From contig DASVVJ010000596.1 in assembly GCA_036389955.1 (NCBI GenBank), positions 1 through 10,107 on the forward strand: a stretch of 10,107 nt of DNA. The letters are read 5' to 3'. This DNA is from DATHBR01 sp036389955. GTDB taxonomy: Bacteria > Myxococcota > Myxococcia > Myxococcales > Myxococcaceae. The notes below the pieces were generated by a model, which was given only the letters and a program-made list of their open reading frames with translations, did no database searches and had not been told where the DNA came from. Shown here one piece after another: positions 1 to 6,465 of this stretch; position 1 is the first letter of the stretch; each line of letters starts with the position of its first letter. A program made the translations under genes and the position numbers.

Positions 1-256
1 CCTCATCAGCCCCGCGGCGCCGCCACCGATCAAACAGCTGCGGCTGATGCCCGCGGCACGTGAGCACCTCGCGGACGGCAACCTCACGCTGTGCGGCGGC
101 TCGCGGGTCATCATGCTCGAAGAGAAGGACTACTTCCCCCACTTCGAGGCCGTGCTGCTGGAGCACATCTCCCTCGCGGAGCTCTCCGGCGGGCTGGACC
201 GGGAGAGCGCCTTCTCCTTCGAGCTCGACCGGGTGGGCAAGGAGTCCAAGCGATGA
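1..256 (+). CDS. 3' end of an unrecognised gene, first visible gene of the AAA+ operon
   Basis: The reading frame is open from base 2 to a TGA at 254-256, giving about 84 C-terminal residues; the start lies outside the window. I do not recognise the family. The visible part reads as an ordinary soluble, mixed-charge protein (for example RVIMLEEKDYFPHFEAVLLE near its middle), with no transmembrane segment, Cys cluster or catalytic motif. A Pro/Ala-rich stretch precedes it. The TGA overlaps the ATG of the next gene as ATGA, which implies translational coupling, so the product probably works with the two AAA+ ATPases downstream, for example as adaptor, substrate or effector. That role is inference from position only. 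The frame itself is well supported because the downstream ribosome binding site and start sit exactly at its end. Confidence 0.8.
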   Translation, partial: LISPAAPPPIKQLRLMPAAREHLADGNLTLCGGSRVIMLEEKDYFPHFEAVLLEHISLAELSGGLDRESAFSFELDRVGKESKR

Positions 257-3200
257 ACCTCACCATCGCCGTGTACCAGAGCCGCGACGCCTCGGGCTTC
301 AAGTGGACCACGCTCGCGCTCGGCCCCCATACCCGCAGCCGCACGGGCAAGAGCACCGTCAAGCTGCAGCGCAAGCTGGTGGATGAGCTGCGCACCGCCA
401 TTGGCGAGCTGCCCATTCGCGAGCTGTCCTACTTCCAGCTTCCCCGCGGCATCCGCCTGGAGCGCGTGCGGCTGGAGCTGGACTTCAAGCGCGTGCGCAC
501 CGACGCCGAGACGCGGCGGCTGGCCGGGCTGTTCCCGCTCATCCTCGAGCCGCGCTGGCGCACGCGCACCCAGGAGCTGACCATCGCCTACCACCCCGCG
601 CGCCAGCACGAGTGGTTCCCGGTGGACCCCACGGAGAACCTCGAGGATCAGGCGAAGGCCTTCTTCACCCGCGTCTGGGCCGGGCTGGACTCGCACGAGC
701 ACGAGGCGCTGAAGTCCCACCGCAAGGACAGCCTCACCGCGCTCTCCTTCGTGGTGCGGCCCCGCTCGCTGATCGACGAGCTGGGCAAGAAGAAGGGACC
801 CTGGGACGACCTGGAGCTGGAGGACCGGCCCGGCAAGAAGAAGAAGAAGCCGCAGGGTGGCAACCAGGTGCTGGGCAGCCTCGGCATCAACCTCACCGTG
901 CAGGCCGCGGAGGGGACGCTCGACTCCGGCATGCCTCGCAGCCCGTACCGTGAGCAGCTCCAGCTGTTGCTCGGTGGCGAGCGGCGCACTCCCGTGCTGC
1001 TCGTGGGCCCGCCGGGCTGTGGCAAGCGGACCCTGCTGCGGCGCTTCGTCACCGAGCAGCTCGAAGCCGAGGGCTTCCACAGCCACCGCAACCTGGACAA
1101 GGTCACCGAGGTCTGGTCCGTCGCCGGCAAGCGGATCATCGCCGGCATGAGCTACGTGGGCGACTGGGAGCAGCGCTGCCTGAAGCTCCTGGAGGATGCT
1201 GGCGGCGGGCGAAGAATCCTCTTCGTCGAGGACCTGCATGCCTTCGGGCGCATCGGCCGCTCGCGGGACAGCGACGCCAACCTGGCCCTCTTCTTCCAAG
1301 GTCCCCTGTCACGCGGAGAGCTCACCCTGGTGGGCACGGTGACGCCCGAGCAGCTCCAGCGGCTGGAGACGGATGCCCCGTCCTTCGCGGCGCTCTTCAC
1401 CCAGCTCCACGTGCGGCCCACCAGCACGGACGAGACCCTGCGCATGCTGCTGCATGAGGCCCGCGAGCTGGAGCCACGGCACGCCGTCGTCTGGTCCGCC
1501 CCGCTCTTCCCCACGCTGCTGGAGCAGGCCAACTCGCTGTTCGCCGGCTCCGCCATGCCGGGCAAGGCGCTGGATCTGCTGCGCGAGCTGGCCGTCGACT
1601 ACGGCGGCCACAACCGGGAGATCGAGGTCGGCCTGCTCTTCGAGCACCTCTCGCGCAAGACGGGCCTGCCGGACTTCCTGCTCCACCCTGGCCGGCGCCT
1701 GGAGCCCACCGAGGTCCACGCCTTCCTCTCGCGCAAGGTGATGGGCCAGCCGGTGGCCGTGCAGGCCGCGAGCGATCTCATCGTCCGCATCCACGCCGGG
1801 CTGACGGATCCCCGGCGGCCCTACGGCGTCTACCTGTTCACCGGCCCCACCGGCACGGGGAAGACCGAGCTGGCCCGCGCCCTGGCCAGCTACCTGTACG
1901 GCGATGCCTCGCGCATGATCCGGCTGGACATGGCCGAGTTCCAGACGCCCGACGCCGTGGCCCGGCTCACCGGTGACGCGTGGCAGCCCGAGGGCCGCCT
2001 CACGCGCCTGGTCCGCGAGCAGCCCTTCACCCTGGTGCTGCTCGATGAAATCGAGAAGGCCCACCCCGCCCTGCTCAACCTGCTGCTGCAGACCTTCGAC
2101 GAGGGCCGGCTCACCGACGCCTCGGGCGAGACGGCGGACTTCACGCACACCGTCATCGTGATGACGAGCAACCTCGGAGCCCGGCAGAAGCCCGCGGTGG
2201 GCATCGGCGAGCGGGATGCCCAGGCCGTGGCCCTGGACTCGGACCGCGCCGTGCGCGAGTTCTTCCCGCCCGAGCTGTTCAACCGCATCGATCGCATCGT
2301 CCACTTCGCGCCGCTGTCGCGCGAAACGGGCGAGCAGGTGGTGGAGAAGGAGCTGGCGCGGCTGCTGTCCCGGCGCGGGCTCACCTCGCGCAACATCTTC
2401 GTGTCCGCCGATGACGCGGTGAAGCGCCGCATCGTCGCCGAGGCCTTCGATGCCACCCTGGGTGCCCGTCCCCTCAAACGCTACCTGGAGGAACAGGTGG
2501 GCCAGGTGCTCTCCGAGGCCATCATCCGCGGCCCGCAGGCACTGCTGCGGCTGTTCCAGCTCTACACCCGCGAGGGCCGCTTCGAGGTCCAGGCCGACGC
2601 GCTCGTCCCCCGCGAGCCCGCCACCGAGGGCTTCGCGCTCGAGCCACTGCTGGCGCTGCCCGTGGCGAAGCTGCGCGAGAAGGTGCTCGAGGCGCGAGAG
2701 GCCGTGCAGCACCTGCGGCACAGCGACTCCCTGGGCGCCCTGTCCGAGCAGGTCCGCCTCCACCTGGAGCGGCTGCAGGCCGGTGAGCGCGAGCATGCCG
2801 AGTCGCTCTACACGCTGGATGCGATGCGGCTGCACCTGGAGAACTTCTCCGCCCGGCTGGAGGCCCTCGCCCGCGCCCCCGAGGAGGAGGCCCGGGAGAT
2901 GATCGAGGTGGAGCACTTCGGCACCCTGCAGCGCCGGCCCCAGCCCCACAGCCGCTCCGAAGGGGACCGGGTCCGCCTCTTCGATCGGCGCGCGTTCGAG
3001 CCCGTGAAGGTCGTTTCCCGCGAGCAGATGCTCGACTCGCTGGCGGAGGTCTACTTCCTCCAGCGCATTCTGCGCGACCTGTCCCACTCGGATCAGCACA
3101 CCATCACCCTGGAGCTGATGCCGCTGGGCCAGTGGCGCCACAGCAGCATCTCCGGCTCGCTGCTCGCGTTGTGGCTCTGCGAGGCCTATGCCGGCTCGCG

Positions 3201-3720
3201 AGGCGAAATCGAGAGCTTCGCCGCCCGCCTGCCCGGAGGCACCGTGGCCTCCGGAGGCAACGCCGAGCTGAGGAGTCTGCTGGCCCTGCTCACCGAGCCG
3301 CTGCACGTCGCTCTCAAGCTGGTGGGCCCCGGCATCCGGCCCTTCTTCGAAGGCGAGGCCGGGCTGCACGTCTGGCAGTCCTCGGGACGGCTGCCGGAGA
3401 TCGTCAAGGTGCGCGTGCACCCGGAGTCCGCCCCCGAGCCGCTGGCGCTCATCACCCAGCACGAGACGAAGCTCCAGGCCTTCCAGAAGGCCCGCCAGGA
3501 GGGAGTGAGCCCTCTGCCAGACAACCCCGAGGCCGCGGCTCCCGTGGTGCGGGCCTACCGCTTCGAGCCTCCTCCGCGCCCGGATGCGGTGGCCCCCATG
3601 GAGCTGGACGACTACCTGCTGACGTACAGTGGAAACCACCGGGTGAGCTCTCCCTCGGACACCCTGCCCGCCCTGTGGCGGCTGCGGATGACCCAGAACC
3701 CCACAGGCGGGAGCGTGTGA
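253..3720 (+). CDS. ClpA/ClpB-type double AAA+ ATPase with a C-terminal release-factor-like module (1155 aa)
   Basis: Start chosen at ATG 253, which overlaps the upstream stop (ATGA) and has AAGGAG 8 nt before it; a GTG at 91 in frame would overlap the previous gene by 165 bp. Residues 1-170 form an unfamiliar N-domain in place of Clp_N, followed by a Lys-rich linker (about 178-200). D1 (about 230-465) has Walker A GPPGCGKRT with Arg259 where Thr/Ser is expected, Walker B ILFVED with the usual Asp-Glu order reversed (E326, D327), a pore-loop Tyr301 (SYVG), and no arginine-finger pair. D2 (about 485-790) looks active: Walker A GPTGTGKT (K537), Walker B LVLLDE (D598, E599), sensor-1 N640, Arg finger R678 (FNRID) and sensor-2 R739 (GARPLKR). 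There is no ClpB middle domain and no IGF/IGL ClpP loop. Residues about 796-1147 resemble RF1/RF2 without GGQ. By family it is a ring-forming ATP-driven remodelling enzyme; partner and substrate are unknown. Confidence 0.95.
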   Translation: MNLTIAVYQSRDASGFKWTTLALGPHTRSRTGKSTVKLQRKLVDELRTAIGELPIRELSYFQLPRGIRLERVRLELDFKRVRTDAETRRLAGLFPLILEPRWRTRTQELTIAYHPARQHEWFPVDPTENLEDQAKAFFTRVWAGLDSHEHEALKSHRKDSLTALSFVVRPRSLIDELGKKKGPWDDLELEDRPGKKKKKPQGGNQVLGSLGINLTVQAAEGTLDSGMPRSPYREQLQLLLGGERRTPVLLVGPPGCGKRTLLRRFVTEQLEAEGFHSHRNLDKVTEVWSVAGKRIIAGMSYVGDWEQRCLKLLEDAGGGRRILFVEDLHAFGRIGRSRDSDANLALFFQGPLSRGELTLVGTVTPEQLQRLETDAPSFAALFTQLHVRPTSTDETLRMLLHEARELEPRHAVVWSAPLFPTLLEQANSLFAGSAMPGKALDLLRELAVDYGGHNREIEVGLLFEHLSRKTGLPDFLLHPGRRLEPTEVHAFLSRKVMGQPVAVQAASDLIVRIHAGLTDPRRPYGVYLFTGPTGTGKTELARALASYLYGDASRMIRLDMAEFQTPDAVARLTGDAWQPEGRLTRLVREQPFTLVLLDEIEKAHPALLNLLLQTFDEGRLTDASGETADFTHTVIVMTSNLGARQKPAVGIGERDAQAVALDSDRAVREFFPPELFNRIDRIVHFAPLSRETGEQVVEKELARLLSRRGLTSRNIFVSADDAVKRRIVAEAFDATLGARPLKRYLEEQVGQVLSEAIIRGPQALLRLFQLYTREGRFEVQADALVPREPATEGFALEPLLALPVAKLREKVLEAREAVQHLRHSDSLGALSEQVRLHLERLQAGEREHAESLYTLDAMRLHLENFSARLEALARAPEEEAREMIEVEHFGTLQRRPQPHSRSEGDRVRLFDRRAFEPVKVVSREQMLDSLAEVYFLQRILRDLSHSDQHTITLELMPLGQWRHSSISGSLLALWLCEAYAGSRGEIESFAARLPGGTVASGGNAELRSLLALLTEPLHVALKLVGPGIRPFFEGEAGLHVWQSSGRLPEIVKVRVHPESAPEPLALITQHETKLQAFQKARQEGVSPLPDNPEAAAPVVRAYRFEPPPRPDAVAPMELDDYLLTYSGNHRVSSPSDTLPALWRLRMTQNPTGGSV
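2638..3693 (+). other. Release-factor-like module (helical domain + PCRF-like core) within the large AAA+ protein
   Basis: This covers residues about 796-1147 of the large ATPase, beyond the end of D2. The first ~95 residues are predicted helical or coiled coil (repeated KLREKVLEAREAV and LHLERLQA patterns), like domain 1 of RF2. The core (about 950-1058, bases 3100-3426) follows the PCRF pattern as I recall it from RF2: a strand ITLEL, a helix with LLALWLCEAYAGSRG (RF: MYLRWAESRG), a strand plus VGPGIRPFFEGEAGLH (RF: I.GDYAYGWLRTETGVH), then SSGR and VKVRVHPE (RF: SGGR and FVYPE). Near the end VVRAYRFE recalls RF2 IRSYVLD. The RF decoding loop and the GGQ domain are absent. The match is by eye against remembered sequences, so the fold assignment is inference. 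The smaller partner ATPase has no such extension. Confidence 0.65.
3706..3713 (+). promoter_or_regulatory. Ribosome binding site for the second AAA+ ATPase
   Basis: GGCGGGAG lies inside the last codons of the upstream ATPase gene, 11 nt before ATG 3725. It supports this start and, with the 4-nt gap between genes, translational coupling of the pair. Confidence 0.6.
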
Positions 3721-3724
3721 CGCC

Positions 3725-6025
3725 ATGAGCGACCAGAGCCTTCGCGTCTACTTCACCACCCACCATGACGGCAGGCTGACCGGCCGCCTGCTTCCGGTGT
3801 GGGAGCGCCTCTTCGATGAGCCCGCCCCTTCCGCCTACGGCGCCAATGAGGCCGAGGTGTATTCCGTGCTCGAGCTGCAGGTGCGGCAGCTGCTGCTCGA
3901 TGACACCTCCGCGCTCAGCCGTTTCCTCTGGGAAGAGGAGCTACAGGCGCGGACGATCAACGTCGAGATTCACCCGCAGACGGTGCACAAGAAGCGGCCG
4001 GTGATCGCCAAGGCGCTCGTGCCGCTGAAGCTGACGTACGTGTACGGCAAGCTGGAGAGCGGCGCCTACCGCGTGGTGGTGCCACGGTTCGGCTGGTCGT
4101 TCGTGCTCGAGGACCTGTCCATCGCCCGCGAGGTGCTCCAGCACGCGCTCACCACCGCGCTGCTCGGGGAGCACCCCAAGGGCCTCTATGACTTCCGCCA
4201 CGAGGGCGAGGAGTTCGTGCGCAGCTGGGACCCTGGCGGACTGCAGCGCGAGCCCAACGCCAACACGAATGACGAGCCCGCGCCCGCGGTGCTCGAACAG
4301 ATCGGCGAGGAGCTGACCTCACGGGCCCGGAGTGGAAAGCTGCCCCCCCTCGTCTATGACAGCACCCAGATGGCCGCGTGGGCAGGCTACACGCGGCGCC
4401 AGCCCCCGCAGTCGATCCTCCTGGTGGGCGGGCCTGGGGTGGGCAAGACGAGCTGGGTGCTGATGCTGGCGCGGTGGCTGGCCGAGCAGCGGCGCGAGGG
4501 CGGCGACACCCACGTGCCCAAGCTGTGGCGCACCAGCGCCGAGCGCATCGTCGCCGGCATGGTTTACCTGGGCATGTGGCAGGAGCGCTGCCTGAAGATC
4601 ATCGACGCGCTCTCGTACGAGAACCACTACCTCTATGTGGACCGGCTCACCTCGCTGCTGGCGCCCCAGCCGGATGGCTCGTCCATTGGCGATCTGCTCA
4701 TTCCCGCCGCGATGAGCGAGGAACTCTCCCTCATCGCCGAGTGCACCGAGGCGGAGCTCGAGCGCTGCCAGCGGCGCTTCCCCGAGGCGCTGCGGCCCTT
4801 CCGCCTCGTCCGCCTGGAGGAGCCACCCACCACCCAGCTCCCCGAGCTGATGCGCCGCTACCAGGAGACGCGACGCAGCCGGGTGAGCATCCACCCCATG
4901 GGCCTGCGCCAGCTCGTGGGCCACCTGGAGATGTTCCAGCGCGACAGCCTGTTCCCGGGCAAGGCGTTCCGCTTCCTGGACTGGCTGGAGCAGCAGGCCG
5001 AGCGCGGCAAGGCCAAGACGCTCTACCCCCGTGACGCCTCCGAGGCCTACGCCCGCTACACCGGCCTGCCGCTGCAGCTCATCAGCGACGAGATTCCCGC
5101 CGAGCAGTCCGCGCTCGCGGCCCAGCTCCAGCAAGGTGTGATTGGGCAGGAGCGCGCCTGCGAGCTGGCCGCCGGAGTGCTCTCGCGCTTCAAGGCCGGC
5201 CTCAACGATCCGGACAAGCCGGTGGGCACCATGCTCTTCGTTGGCCCCACGGGTGTGGGGAAGACCGAGCTGTCCAAGCAGCTGGCGCGCACGCTCTTCG
5301 GCCACGAGGAGCGGATGATCCGGCTCGACATGTCCGAGTACATGCTGCCCGGCTCGGCGCAGCGGCTGCTGGAGGTGGGCCCCGGCATCACCAGCCTCGC
5401 CGAGCGGGTCCGGCAGCAGCCCCTGTCCCTCATCCTCTTCGACGAGCTGGAGAAGGCCCACCCGGAGATCTTCGACCTGCTGCTGGGCATCCTCGGCGAG
5501 GGCCGGCTCACCGACAGCCTGGGCCGGCTGGTGGACTTCCGGATGACGGTCATCTGCATGACGAGCAACCTCGGCGTCGAGCAATCCGAGCCCATGGGCT
5601 ACGGGTCCGAGCGCGACTCGAGAGACTTCCTGCGCGCCGTGCGGCAGGCGTTCCGCCCGGAGCTGTTCAACCGCATCGACCACGTCATCCCCTTCCGCCG
5701 CCTCTCGGAGGCGGATGTGCTGCGCATCGTGGACCTGGAGCTGGACAAGGCCGCCTCGCGCGCGGGGCTGCTGCGCCGCAAGCTGCGGCTGGTGGTGGAC
5801 CCGGCCGCGCGGCGCTGGCTCGCGCAGCAGGGGTACGACCCGAAGCTGGGGGCCCGGCCGCTCAAGCGCCTCATCGAGGCCCGGGTGATGGCTCCCATCG
5901 CCGTGAAGCTCGCGGCCGAAGCCCACCTCGAAGGTCAGATGCTGCCGGTGGTCGTCGCGGGCACCGAGGCGGAGCGCACCATGGGACCGGAGTTCCGCGC
6001 GCTGGCCACCGTGCTCGAGGCCTAG
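3725..6025 (+). CDS. ClpA/ClpB-type double AAA+ ATPase, partner of the preceding gene (766 aa)
   Basis: ATG 3725 follows the previous stop by 4 nt with an upstream GGCGGGAG. Residues 1-170 form an N-domain that matches the layout of the larger partner: a Leu/Gln-rich helix (VLELQVRQLLLDD), paired beta strands, then a closing helix. This is not a Clp_N repeat. D1 (about 205-445) has a good Walker A GGPGVGKT (K241) and pore-loop Tyr281 (VYLG), but Walker B reads YLYVDRLT, so the catalytic Glu is Arg307; sensor-1 and Arg finger are not canonical. D2 (about 465-735) is intact: GPTGVGKT (K513), LILFDE (D573, E574), sensor-1 N615, FNRID with R650, sensor-2 R711 in GARPLKR. The D2 pore loop is shortened and lacks the aromatic residue. 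No middle domain, no ClpP-docking loop and no C-terminal extension. The likely role is a subunit of a hetero-oligomeric AAA+ ring with the larger ATPase; this is inferred from pairing and similarity. Confidence 0.95.
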   Translation: MSDQSLRVYFTTHHDGRLTGRLLPVWERLFDEPAPSAYGANEAEVYSVLELQVRQLLLDDTSALSRFLWEEELQARTINVEIHPQTVHKKRPVIAKALVPLKLTYVYGKLESGAYRVVVPRFGWSFVLEDLSIAREVLQHALTTALLGEHPKGLYDFRHEGEEFVRSWDPGGLQREPNANTNDEPAPAVLEQIGEELTSRARSGKLPPLVYDSTQMAAWAGYTRRQPPQSILLVGGPGVGKTSWVLMLARWLAEQRREGGDTHVPKLWRTSAERIVAGMVYLGMWQERCLKIIDALSYENHYLYVDRLTSLLAPQPDGSSIGDLLIPAAMSEELSLIAECTEAELERCQRRFPEALRPFRLVRLEEPPTTQLPELMRRYQETRRSRVSIHPMGLRQLVGHLEMFQRDSLFPGKAFRFLDWLEQQAERGKAKTLYPRDASEAYARYTGLPLQLISDEIPAEQSALAAQLQQGVIGQERACELAAGVLSRFKAGLNDPDKPVGTMLFVGPTGVGKTELSKQLARTLFGHEERMIRLDMSEYMLPGSAQRLLEVGPGITSLAERVRQQPLSLILFDELEKAHPEIFDLLLGILGEGRLTDSLGRLVDFRMTVICMTSNLGVEQSEPMGYGSERDSRDFLRAVRQAFRPELFNRIDHVIPFRRLSEADVLRIVDLELDKAASRAGLLRRKLRLVVDPAARRWLAQQGYDPKLGARPLKRLIEARVMAPIAVKLAAEAHLEGQMLPVVVAGTEAERTMGPEFRALATVLEA

Positions 6026-6044
6026 ACGCGGGCGAGATTGGCGC

Positions 6045-6056
6045 GGCGCTAGCGCC
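6045..6056. terminator. 12-bp GC palindrome between convergent genes; possible shared terminator
   Basis: GGCGCTAGCGCC is a perfect palindrome in the 23-bp gap and stop region between the ATPase operon (+) and the receiver gene (-); it contains the receiver gene's TAG stop. It has no loop and no T-tract, so it is at best a weak bidirectional transcription end signal. It could also be chance in GC-rich DNA. Confidence 0.25.
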
Positions 6057-6462
6057 CCAGCAGATTGCCGGCGACGCCGGGACTCAGGAACGCCTTCCGG
6101 TCGGCCACGGCGCGGATGGCCCGCGGCAGCTCGTCCGTGGCGGCGTCCTTCGCCACGTAGCCCAGGGCACCGGCCTCCAGCGCGCGGCTGGCGGTGCGCT
6201 CATCCGCCAGGCCCGTGAGCACCACGACCTGCGTGGTGGGGCGCACGGCCTTGATCTGACGCGTGGCCTCGATGCCGTCCAGGCTGGGCATGGACAGGTC
6301 AATCACCACCACGTGAGGCGTGAGTTCTCTGACGAGCCGCACCGCTTCGTGGCCATCCTCGGTGGTGCCCACCACGGTGATGCCCTCCTCGCTCTCGAGC
6401 AGGGCGCGGAGTCCATCCAGGATGAATCGGTGGTCATCGGCAAGAAGCACTCGGATTGCCAT
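6049..6462 (-). CDS. Single-domain response regulator, NarL/FixJ-type receiver without DNA-binding domain (137 aa)
   Basis: A complete receiver domain: acidic pair D9-D10 (LLADDHR), phospho-acceptor D55 (VVIDLSMP), switch residue T83 (VVLTG) and conserved K105 (GYVAKDA). The GALGYVAKDA and DGIEATRQIK patterns are typical of NarL/FixJ regulators, which normally continue into a LuxR-type helix-turn-helix. Here the protein stops after FLSPGVAGNLLGR, exactly where the linker to that domain starts, and the following bases belong to the convergent ATPase gene, so no output domain remains. ATG 6462 is 3 bp after the kinase stop, with GGGG and GAGG overlapping that stop. The gene is thus co-transcribed and translationally coupled with the hybrid kinase, and is its likely phosphorylation partner. 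It may act by protein-protein contact, as a phosphate sink, or as a phosphorelay intermediate. Confidence 0.92.
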   Translation of the reverse strand: MAIRVLLADDHRFILDGLRALLESEEGITVVGTTEDGHEAVRLVRELTPHVVVIDLSMPSLDGIEATRQIKAVRPTTQVVVLTGLADERTASRALEAGALGYVAKDAATDELPRAIRAVADRKAFLSPGVAGNLLGR

Positions 6463-6465
6463 CCC

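Noticed and set aside
91..252. Longer start (GTG 91) for the first ATPase
   Set aside because: It would overlap the upstream gene by 165 bp, gives an Arg/Gly/Ala-rich out-of-frame type sequence, and ignores the ATGA overlap with a good ribosome binding site at 253.
1309..3726. Very long antisense open frame (805 aa) opposite the first ATPase, and a similar one (535 aa) opposite the second
   Set aside because: They are the third-position mirror of high-GC coding DNA, with His/Gln/Gly/Leu-rich low-information products and no family motifs, while the opposite strand has clear AAA+ motifs.
253..6025. Type VI secretion ClpV or a ClpB disaggregase
   Set aside because: Both need a Clp_N-type N-domain and a coiled-coil middle domain, which neither protein has. 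No other secretion-system gene is visible, and the tandem pair with degenerate D1 domains does not fit.
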